Origin: a virus
DNA length: 20,008 bases
Virus record (IMG/VR): IMGVR_UViG_3300044940_000559
Span: 1 to 20,008 of that record
Reading direction: 5' to 3' (one strand)
Numbering within the stretch: position 1 is the stretch's first letter; every line of letters starts with the position of its first letter. The notes below the pieces were generated by a model. That model saw only the letters and a list, made by a program, of their open reading frames with translations. It had not been told where the DNA came from and did no database searches. Shown in pieces: positions 7,186 through 12,880 of the stretch. Made by a program: the position numbers and the translations under genes.

Positions 7186-7866
7186 TCACTCGGCTGCCTC
7201 ATCATCAGCGACGAGTTCCTCAATTCCTCCAGAGAGCCAGGGTGAGACATCCTGAATGGCCACGGTAGATGAATGCGCGGCGTAGTAGTCACCCACGGTC
7301 CGGTAGCGGTCACCAAAACGTTCCGCGAATGCTGCATTCATCTTCACGCCGCCGCTCATCACACTTGATATTGAACGCCGGCTCTTCATGAACTTCATCG
7401 CATGCTCTGTGCCGAGCAGGTACAGAAACTTACGCTTAGGAGTTGCGTGTTCGGCTAGCGCGAAAAAATCCTTGAACACACTATTCTGCCGGATCGTGTC
7501 GTGACCCCGCCAGCGAATGAACTTGAACTCTGCGACCCGCAGATTCGTCTCGAGGTCGAAATGCCGCCCTGTGTTGCCTGCTCCAAGGGAAACAGATTCG
7601 ACCCGCTCGCCAGGTTCGAGGATGCGTGGCAGGCAGAGCAGGATGCCGGCAGCATGGATGACCACATTGATCTGACCTGCCAAGCGCTTCATCTCTGCAG
7701 CGGCCGCCCACAGCTCGCCGTTGACGTTTGCGCTCTGCAGGAACGTGCCGCAGTCGTCAGCCGTAACGCCTCGGACCGCTCGCTCAATCTGCGACAATGT
7801 GGCTGTCAGACTGAGCCCGTGAAATCGATCCAGCGATTCGATGATCGCTTTGGGATCACCACTCAA
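7186..7866 (-). CDS. Conserved hypothetical protein with PD-(D/E)XK nuclease-like motif
   Basis: Starting at TTG 7866 (GGGAGG about six bases upstream) the product is 226 aa; a longer TTG start at 7953 would add an unconserved Arg/Ser-rich stretch. Residues 90-120 read ESVSLGAGNTG, RHFDLETN and RVAEFKFIRWRG, giving Asp104 followed by Glu113-x-Lys115. This is the spacing expected of a PD-(D/E)XK active site. Further conserved-looking parts are IRQNSVFKDFFALAE and KFLYLLGTEHAMKFM. The N-terminal 80 residues are helical. I recall similar stand-alone proteins across bacteria without an assigned function. The gene follows the phage repressor and precedes a second nuclease gene, so a role in DNA restriction or superinfection exclusion is an inference only. 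Confidence 0.7.
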   Translation of the reverse strand: MSGDPKAIIESLDRFHGLSLTATLSQIERAVRGVTADDCGTFLQSANVNGELWAAAAEMKRLAGQINVVIHAAGILLCLPRILEPGERVESVSLGAGNTGRHFDLETNLRVAEFKFIRWRGHDTIRQNSVFKDFFALAEHATPKRKFLYLLGTEHAMKFMKSRRSISSVMSGGVKMNAAFAERFGDRYRTVGDYYAAHSSTVAIQDVSPWLSGGIEELVADDEAAE

Positions 7867-7948
7867 GGGATGCCTCCCTCTCGATCCTATCGAACTCCTC
7901 GATCGCGCTGAGCACAGCGCGGCGGTCGGTGATGTCGGAGAGGGCCAT
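7856..7948 (-). CDS. 30-aa ORF resembling a McrA-type N-terminal head, overlapping the next gene
   Basis: ATG 7948 is preceded by GGGAG at about eight bases and opens a 30-residue frame, MALSDITDRRAVLSAIEEFD followed by ten more residues, ending at TGA 7856-7858. The D-I-T-D-x-x-A-V-L-x-A-I-x-E-F-D pattern matches, from memory, the N-terminal head found on ScoMcrA-like restriction proteins, where it would continue for many more residues. Here it stops and overlaps the TTG start of the next gene by 11 bases in another frame. It is either a truncated remnant of a restriction gene or a short coupling ORF. It lies 20 bp downstream of the repressor gene. Confidence 0.45.
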   Translation of the reverse strand: MALSDITDRRAVLSAIEEFDRIEREASLEW

Positions 7949-7968
7949 CGCAATGCTCCCTGGAATCG

Positions 7969-8715
7969 CTACAGCTTCTTCGCAGCCCAAATGACGCGGC
8001 CAATGATGTTGACCTCGTCGGCGTGGCGCTCATAGGTCGGGTAGTCTGGATTGATTGACCGGATCACAACGGTGGTCGGTTCCGAGCTCGGCACGTGCTC
8101 CACGCGCTTGGCCACGACCCCCATGCCGTCCCAGATCACAAAGACGCCCGGCGGCACGGGAACGCGCTGGCTGACGTCGACGAGGATGCGGTCGCCAGAC
8201 GAGAGCAGCGGCTCCATCGAGTCGCCATCGATGGTGATCACGCGCAGATCCCCAGGCCGTGCACGAAGCTCATGCCGCAACATCTCCTCCGGGAACACCC
8301 AGGTTCTCGCAACCGCCTCGAGCCCTTCGTTCAGCGCACCAGGCCCCGCAGACGCACGCACGTCGATCTCGGGCACGGAGGCGAACCCCACAGGCACTTC
8401 GATCCGCTTCTCCCATAGGCGCTCCACGATCGGTTGCTTGCTCGTCTTCGGAGGAGGCTGCCCGCGTTTGTCTGGCGACGCGAGGGGTCGCTTCAGCGTC
8501 CGCGTCACAGGATGACGTAGATCGTCTGGACCGACACCGAGCAGTGCGCCGAGACTCTCCCGCACATCCTCGGGCAGCACCTTGGGCGTGCCGCGATAGA
8601 GAAACTGGTGGAGATAGGCCGGGTTTTTGCCGATCGCGAGCGAGGCGTTCTTCAGGTCGGTCTTGTTCAGCTGGATCAGCTTCATCAGTCGTAGGCGGAT
8701 TGGGTCGAGGTCCAT
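7969..8715 (-). CDS. CI/LexA-like phage repressor with S24 peptidase domain
   Basis: The 248-aa protein has an N-terminal helix-turn-helix region (about 10-60: NKTDLKNASLAIGKNPAYLH), a Pro/Lys-rich linker (about 75-100) and a C-terminal S24 domain. The presumed self-cleavage site is Ala123-Gly124 in VRASAGPGA. The catalytic Ser is 166 (IDGDSMEPLLSSGD) and the Lys is 203 (GVVAKRVEH). Such repressors hold the lysogenic state and cleave themselves when RecA is activated by DNA damage, so induction by the SOS response is expected. ATG 8715 is preferred because an upstream extension would run through the presumed operators. The gene is divergent from the Cro-like gene and is the first of the minus-strand lysogeny genes. 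Confidence 0.92.
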   Translation of the reverse strand: MDLDPIRLRLMKLIQLNKTDLKNASLAIGKNPAYLHQFLYRGTPKVLPEDVRESLGALLGVGPDDLRHPVTRTLKRPLASPDKRGQPPPKTSKQPIVERLWEKRIEVPVGFASVPEIDVRASAGPGALNEGLEAVARTWVFPEEMLRHELRARPGDLRVITIDGDSMEPLLSSGDRILVDVSQRVPVPPGVFVIWDGMGVVAKRVEHVPSSEPTTVVIRSINPDYPTYERHADEVNIIGRVIWAAKKL

Positions 8716-8805
8716 GGCCGGCAACGCCTTGATCTGTCGAGATAGGGGATAGCCTATTTTTACTGTTTGACCGATCGCCGCGTCCAGCATTTCCTATCGC
8801 CCAAC
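8716..8805. promoter_or_regulatory. Divergent promoter/operator region between repressor and Cro-like gene
   Basis: This 90-bp gap holds repeated GATAG/CTATC half-sites: GATAG at 8741-8745 and 8748-8752, the palindrome ATAGCCTAT at 8749-8757, and CCTATC at 8793-8798 just before the Cro-like start. The local AT-rich run (8755-8770) also contains TTGACC (8767-8772), a possible plus-strand -35 box, but no convincing -10 hexamer fits. Such arrays between divergent CI and Cro genes normally bind both regulators. Assignment of individual operators is inference. Confidence 0.55.
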
Positions 8806-9033
8806 ATGACAAGCATCAGCGAACAGTTCCTCGCCCGCGTGGAGGGGTTTCTCGCGGCGACCCGGATGCGCGTGACCGATTTCGGTCGCGAGGCAGTCGG
8901 AGACCCGAGCTTCGTGACGCATCTGCGCCGCGGACGATCGCCCACGCTCGCCACCGCCGATCGGGTGCTCGCGTTCATCGCGCGGCTCGAAGCGGAGCGG
9001 CTCGCCAAGACATCGCGGAGTGCGGCGCGATGA
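8806..9033 (+). CDS. Cro-like small HTH regulator (75 aa)
   Basis: The first gene on the early strand starts at ATG 8806 and encodes 75 residues. The segment RVTDFGREAVGDPSFVTHLR followed by RGRSPTLATADRVLAFIARL has the pattern of a lambda-type HTH, with the GDPSFVTHLRRGR recognition helix and a following dimer helix. No clear Shine-Dalgarno is present, as the ATG lies eight bases after a CTATC operator-like half-site; a leaderless or short-leader transcript is possible. Its position opposite the CI-like repressor suggests it represses lysogeny genes or autoregulates the early operon. Its stop overlaps the next start by ATGA. Confidence 0.75.
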   Translation: MTSISEQFLARVEGFLAATRMRVTDFGREAVGDPSFVTHLRRGRSPTLATADRVLAFIARLEAERLAKTSRSAAR

Positions 9034-9239
9034 GCGAGCGACCCGTGCATCTCAACCAGCTGCAGCTTGCGCGTCGCTGGCACGTCAGCCCTCGCACGCT
9101 GGAGCGGTGGCGCTGGCTCGATCGCGGCCCTGCCTTCGTGAGGCTCGGCGGGCGAATCGTCTATCGCCTCGAGGACGTCGAGGCCTACGAGGCGGCGCGG
9201 CGCCACGATCCGGCCGCATCGGCAAGGGCGACCGCGTGA
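9030..9239 (+). CDS. MerR/excisionase-type helix-turn-helix protein (69 aa)
   Basis: The 69-aa product begins with LNQLQLARRWHVSPRTLERW, a MerR/excisionase-type winged helix-turn-helix, followed by GPAFVRLGGRIVYRLEDVEA, the typical wing and YRLEDVEAY strand-helix. Proteins of this type serve as excisionases or early regulators in phages and integrative elements. For a serine recombinase such a protein could act as directionality factor, but sequence alone cannot show this. The ATG overlaps the Cro-like stop (ATGA), and its own stop TGA overlaps the next start, so the genes are probably co-translated. Confidence 0.8.
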   Translation: MSERPVHLNQLQLARRWHVSPRTLERWRWLDRGPAFVRLGGRIVYRLEDVEAYEAARRHDPAASARATA

Positions 9240-9955
9240 TGGCCGCCCTGGTTCGCTACGAGCAGGCCCGCACGGCGCTGGCCGAATGCGCCCGCATCGA
9301 TGAGGCCTCCGAGATCCGCGACAGAGCCGCGGCGCTCGCCGCCTATGCCCGTCAGCGTGACGACCGCGATCTCGAGGTCTGGGTGCGCGAGATCCACCTG
9401 CGCGCTTGCGTTCGCATCGGCGAGTTGAGCCGGGAGCTGGAACGCGCGGAGCCGGGGGGTTCAGGTGGCGGATCGAAGTTCCCAGCGGTGGGAATCTCGA
9501 AGGCCCAGGCGCTGGCCGATGCTGGCATCTCGACCAGCACGGCCCACCGGTACGAGGAACTCGCTGGCGGGCGAGAGGAGCAGGCGCAGACCGCGGGTCG
9601 CGCCGCGATGGAGGCCTACTTCACGCGCTCCCGCGCTGCAGGCGCGCCGCCGACCATGGCCGGGCTGCGCGGCGCCGTGCGCGACGCCGTCCAGGCCACC
9701 CTTGGCCCGCCGGCCCGCACGAAGCGCTCGGCCCCTTCGACCGACCTGCCGAAGGTCGCGCCCATCGGCGCCGACTGGGCCGACTGGACCGCCGCCGTCC
9801 TCACCGTGGCGACCCTGCCCGTCGACATCGTCTCGCTCGCGCGACGGGCCCCGCGTGCCCTGCTCGCCGACCTGCGCAGCGAGGCCCGTGAGGCGTTGCA
9901 GCGTCTGCCGCTCTGGATCAACGCCTTGGAGGCCGAACATGACCACACCGCATGA
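9239..9955 (+). CDS. Uncharacterised phage early protein (238 aa)
   Basis: ATG 9239 (or GTG 9236) overlaps the previous stop. The first 80 residues are helical and charged (VRYEQARTALAECARIDEAS, AAALAAYARQRDDRDLEVWV, IRIGEL-type ending), a pattern I know from uncharacterised early proteins of alphaproteobacterial phages. A Gly-rich linker (GGSGGG) follows, then SKAQALADAGISTSTAHRYE, which looks like a second HTH-type segment. The C-terminal part contains DWADWTAAVLTVATLPVDIV and ends in a helical region. Two possible DNA-contact segments suggest a regulatory or DNA-processing role, but I do not recognise a defined function. It overlaps the following gene by 17 bp. Confidence 0.75.
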   Translation: MAALVRYEQARTALAECARIDEASEIRDRAAALAAYARQRDDRDLEVWVREIHLRACVRIGELSRELERAEPGGSGGGSKFPAVGISKAQALADAGISTSTAHRYEELAGGREEQAQTAGRAAMEAYFTRSRAAGAPPTMAGLRGAVRDAVQATLGPPARTKRSAPSTDLPKVAPIGADWADWTAAVLTVATLPVDIVSLARRAPRALLADLRSEAREALQRLPLWINALEAEHDHTA

Positions 9956-10409
9956 CCGCATGCGGACGCTGATCCGCGAAGCCCGTCTCAGCGTCCATCA
10001 CCGAGGCAGCGTGCCGGCCATCGTCTGCGAGATTGTGCGAAACGCCGCGGACACGATCCGCCAGGACGATCAGCTCTTCGGCGTGGTGCTATCGACTGCG
10101 CTGAACAAGCTGATCCGCGACGAGCTCAAGCGCAGCGCTGAGAGCGTCGACCACGCCGAGGGGCTGCGGGCGGAGCAGATGGAGATGTTCCCGCCGGACG
10201 CCCGCGCGACGGTGGAGCAGATCGGGCGCGGCGAGGTGTTCGTGCCCAGCCGCAATGCCTTCGTCCCGCTGCTGCCGAGCCACCTGCAACCGCAGGAGAT
10301 CGACGAGGCCGGGAAGTACCTCATCGATCATGGCGGCGACTGCATCCGCCGCGGCGGCCTGCTGCGCCGGCTGAGCCGGATCATGCTCGCCCAGCGGAAG
10401 GCGGCGTGA
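9939..10409 (+). CDS. Uncharacterised early protein (156 aa)
   Basis: The frame starts at ATG 9939, inside the end of the previous gene, and encodes 156 residues. It is helical at both ends (LIREARLSVHHRGSVPAIVC, GDCIRRGGLLRRLSRIMLAQ) with a middle segment QMEMFPPDARATVEQIGRGE and FVPSRNAFVPLLPSHLQPQE. The C-terminal tail is Arg-rich and basic, which would fit nucleic acid contact. No enzyme motif or membrane segment is visible. Downstream Met8 is an alternative start. It belongs to the same early operon by strand and overlap. Family not recognised. Confidence 0.7.
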   Translation: MTTPHDRMRTLIREARLSVHHRGSVPAIVCEIVRNAADTIRQDDQLFGVVLSTALNKLIRDELKRSAESVDHAEGLRAEQMEMFPPDARATVEQIGRGEVFVPSRNAFVPLLPSHLQPQEIDEAGKYLIDHGGDCIRRGGLLRRLSRIMLAQRKAA

Positions 10410-10417
10410 GGTTGGTG

Positions 10418-10480
10418 ATGACCACAGCGTCCAGCGGCAAGAGCCAGAGACACGATCCCGCGCAGGAGCAGAGCCCTTGA
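10418..10480 (+). CDS. Possible 20-aa coupling ORF before the 123-aa gene
   Basis: ATG 10418 opens a frame of 20 residues (MTTASSGKSQ...) ending at TGA 10478-10480, which overlaps the TTG start of the next gene by three bases. It fills an otherwise unexplained 67-bp gap. No good Shine-Dalgarno lies in front of it, and its composition is unremarkable. It may be chance. Confidence 0.2.
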   Translation: MTTASSGKSQRHDPAQEQSP

Positions 10481-10848
10481 AGCCGCTCCTCGCGATGCAC
10501 CACGTGGCCGACGCCAACGCGCTCACAGACTGGCTGGTCGATGCGAAGGCCGGCGAGCACGCCGTCTATCACTGCGGCCATCTCGCCAGCGATCTCGCGC
10601 CAGGCAGCAGCGCCCTGACGCAGCAGCGCCGCCGCGAGCTTGCGGTGTTGGCGCAGGCTGCCTGGCGGCTCGGAAAGCGCGGCCTCGTGCATCTCGTGCA
10701 GCGCCGGGTCGATGAGACGGCCTGCGCCTACCTCGTCATCGCGCGGCGGCGCCCCGTCGTCCCGATCCGGCGGCCCACACCTCCGGTGCCGCACGCCTCC
10801 GTGCGCGCCGAGATCCCGTCCCCATCCGAGACCAGGAGCATCGCGTGA
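10477..10848 (+). CDS. Uncharacterised early protein (123 aa)
   Basis: TTG 10477 is preceded by AGGAG at eight bases and gives 123 residues; ATG 10495 would remove six. The core reads ALTDWLVDAKAGEHAVYHCG, then SALTQQRRRELAVLAQAAWR and LGKRGLVHLVQRRVDETACA, ending in YLVIARRR and a Pro/Arg-rich tail (residues about 95-115). The order strand-helix-strand with a final beta hairpin suggests a small winged-helix fold, a guess from pattern only. Such proteins are common and unnamed in early regions of alphaproteobacterial prophages. Its stop overlaps the GTG start of the next gene. Confidence 0.65.
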   Translation: MKPLLAMHHVADANALTDWLVDAKAGEHAVYHCGHLASDLAPGSSALTQQRRRELAVLAQAAWRLGKRGLVHLVQRRVDETACAYLVIARRRPVVPIRRPTPPVPHASVRAEIPSPSETRSIA

Positions 10849-11333
10849 CCCATCTGCCCAACCGCCCGACGCTGGAGAGCGTCCGGCACATGCCGATCGG
10901 CGAGGTGATCAAGCTGCCTGCCGACATCCTCGCACTGCTGCAGGCCGATGCGCGTGAGGCGCAGGAGGCTGCGAAACGCCTGCAGGACTGGATCGATGGC
11001 GCGATCGCGCTCCGCTACGAGCAGCGTGCGATCGCCGCACGCGGTGCCTCGGGCAAGGACACCGGTACGGTGCGGTTCCAGGATGGTGACGTCGAGGTCA
11101 CGGTCGACCTGCCGAAGCGGGTCGAGTGGGACCAGGCCCGGCTGGCCACGCTGGCCGAGCAGATCCGCAACGGCGGCGAGGACCCCGCCGAGTACCTCGA
11201 GGTCAGCCTGAAGGTTTCGGAGCGCGCCTACACGGCGTGGCCCGAGCGCATCCGCGCAGCCTTCGCGCCGGCGCGCACGGTCCGCACCGGGCGCCAGACC
11301 TTCAAGCTCACGCTCAAGCCGGAGCGTGTCTGA
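10845..11333 (+). CDS. Uncharacterised early protein next to the Sak4-like gene (162 aa)
   Basis: GTG 10845 overlaps the preceding stop (GTGA) and gives 162 residues. The N-terminus carries SVRHMPIGEVIKLPADILAL followed by a coiled-coil-like stretch (ADAREAQEAAKRLQDWIDGA). The middle has a beta segment DTGTVRFQDGDVEVTVDLPK and VEWDQARLATLAEQIR, and the end is FAPARTVRTGRQTFKLTLKP. Proteins of this build often sit directly before the RecA-like ATPase in phage recombination modules, from memory, but no function is known to me. Its stop shares a base with the ATG of that ATPase (TGATG), so coupling is likely. Confidence 0.72.
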   Translation: MTHLPNRPTLESVRHMPIGEVIKLPADILALLQADAREAQEAAKRLQDWIDGAIALRYEQRAIAARGASGKDTGTVRFQDGDVEVTVDLPKRVEWDQARLATLAEQIRNGGEDPAEYLEVSLKVSERAYTAWPERIRAAFAPARTVRTGRQTFKLTLKPERV

Positions 11334-12208
11334 TGGCGTTGCCCATCATCACCGCCGATGAGCGGATGGCCCTGGAGCGGATGATCAAGGCGGCCATCTT
11401 CGGCCGCAGCGGCGAGGGCAAGACCAGCCTGCTGTGGACGTTGCTCGCATCGACCACGCTGTTCTGGGATCTCGAGGCGGGCGACCTCGCCGTCGAGGGG
11501 TGGCTGGGTGACACCGTCCGGCCACGGACCTGGGAGGAATGCCGTGATCTCGCCGCGTTCGTCGGCGGGCCCAACCCGGCGCTCCGCAGCGACCAGGCTT
11601 ACTCGCAGGCGCACTACGACAGCGTCTGCACGAAGTTTGGCGATCCCGCCGCACTGGAGCGCTACGACACGCTGTTCATCGACAGCATCACCGTCGCGGG
11701 CCGTCTCTGCCTGCAATGGTGCCGCGGCCAACCGGAGGCCTTCTCCGATCGGACAGGCAAGCCGGACACCCGCGGCGCCTATGGCCTGCACGGTCGCGAG
11801 ATGATCGCCTGGCTGACGCAGTTGCAGCACACGCGCCGGAAGAACGTCGTCTTCGTCGGCATCCTCGATGAGAAGCTCGACGACTTCAATCGCAAGGTCT
11901 TCGTGCCGCAGATCGATGGCAGCAAGACCGGCCTCGCGCTTCCAGGCATCGTCGATGAGGTGCTGACACTGGCCGCGATCGCGGGCGAGGACGGGAAGCC
12001 TCGCCGCGCGCTGATCTGCCACACGCTGAACCCGTGGGGCTATCCGGCGAAGGACCGCAGCGGCCGGCTCGACATGGTCGAGGAACCGCATCTCGGACGG
12101 CTCTTCGAGAAGATCCGCGGCCCTGCACGGCCGGCACCAGAACGCCTCGCGCTCCCCACGCCCGAGACGTCGCCACCCGCTGTTCCCTCCAACGCCTCAG
12201 CCATCTGA
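11333..12208 (+). CDS. Phage RecA-fold AAA ATPase, Sak4-like single-strand annealing candidate
   Basis: The 291-aa protein has Walker A GRSGEGKT (24-31) close to the N-terminus, a conserved WDLEAG turn (about 45-50) and Walker B YDTLFIDSIT (111-120). Further on are RGAYGLHGREMIAWLTQLQH and NVVFVGILDEKLDDFN, typical of the AAA_24/phage nucleotide-binding family. Members of this family in other phages act as Sak4-type RecA-like annealing proteins working with a phage SSB. The SSB-like gene follows 12 bp downstream, which supports that role. The Pro-rich last 25 residues look disordered. Start ATG 11333 overlaps the previous stop. Strand-annealing activity is inferred from family and context. 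Confidence 0.85.
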   Translation: MALPIITADERMALERMIKAAIFGRSGEGKTSLLWTLLASTTLFWDLEAGDLAVEGWLGDTVRPRTWEECRDLAAFVGGPNPALRSDQAYSQAHYDSVCTKFGDPAALERYDTLFIDSITVAGRLCLQWCRGQPEAFSDRTGKPDTRGAYGLHGREMIAWLTQLQHTRRKNVVFVGILDEKLDDFNRKVFVPQIDGSKTGLALPGIVDEVLTLAAIAGEDGKPRRALICHTLNPWGYPAKDRSGRLDMVEEPHLGRLFEKIRGPARPAPERLALPTPETSPPAVPSNASAI

Positions 12209-12220
12209 CGGAGACCCACC

Positions 12221-12862
12221 ATGCCCGCATGGAACGACTACAACGACGCCAAGCAGAACCCGAACCTGATCCCCAAGGGGACGATCGCGAAGGTCCGGCT
12301 GACCATCCGGCCCGGCGGCTTCGATGACCCCAGCCAGGGCTGGACTGGTGGCTACGCAACGCGCAGCAACAGCGGCGCAGTCTACCTCAACGGCGAGTTC
12401 ACCGTGCTGGAGGGGCCCTACGCCAAGCGCAAGATCTTCACGCTGATTGGCCTCTACAGCCCGAAGGGTCCCGATTGGGCAAACATGGGCCGTTCGCTGG
12501 TCCGCGGCATGCTGAACTCCGCGCGCGGCATCTCCGACAAGGATGTCTCCCCGCAGGCGCAGGCGGCGCGGCGCATCGGTGGCTTCGCCGATCTCGATGG
12601 TCTGGAGTTCGTCGCCAAGATCGACATCGGCACGGACACGAACGGCGAGGAGAAGAACGAGATCCGCTCGGCGGTCACGCCCGACCATCGTGGCTACGCA
12701 GAAGCGATGGGTCAGCAGCGCTTCGCGGCCGCGCCCCCTGCCTATGCGCCTGCTCCCTCCGCACACGCGCCGATGCCACAGGCGATCCCGCAGGGCGCGT
12801 TCCCCGCTGCGCCCGCTGCACCGCCTGCCGGTCACGACCCGCGGCCGACCTGGGCGCGCTGA
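12221..12862 (+). CDS. Phage single-stranded DNA-binding-like protein (DUF669-like)
   Basis: The 213-aa protein begins MPAWNDYNDAKQNPNLIPKG and continues with beta-rich segments (AKVRLTIRPGGF, GAVYLNGEFTVLEG, KRKIFTLIGLYSPKG). These resemble OB-fold SSB-like proteins of the DUF669 type that accompany phage RecA-like ATPases. GFADLDGLEFVAKIDIG is another conserved-looking strand pair. Residues about 160-205 form a Pro/Ala-rich flexible tail (PAYAPAPSAHAPMP). Unlike bacterial SSB it ends in PTWAR rather than an acidic tip. GGAG lies nine bases before the ATG. Its role would be to coat ssDNA for the upstream ATPase and downstream helicases. Family assignment is from pattern, not a search. Confidence 0.75.
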   Translation: MPAWNDYNDAKQNPNLIPKGTIAKVRLTIRPGGFDDPSQGWTGGYATRSNSGAVYLNGEFTVLEGPYAKRKIFTLIGLYSPKGPDWANMGRSLVRGMLNSARGISDKDVSPQAQAARRIGGFADLDGLEFVAKIDIGTDTNGEEKNEIRSAVTPDHRGYAEAMGQQRFAAAPPAYAPAPSAHAPMPQAIPQGAFPAAPAAPPAGHDPRPTWAR

Positions 12863-12880
12863 GCCGGGGGGCATCGCGAC

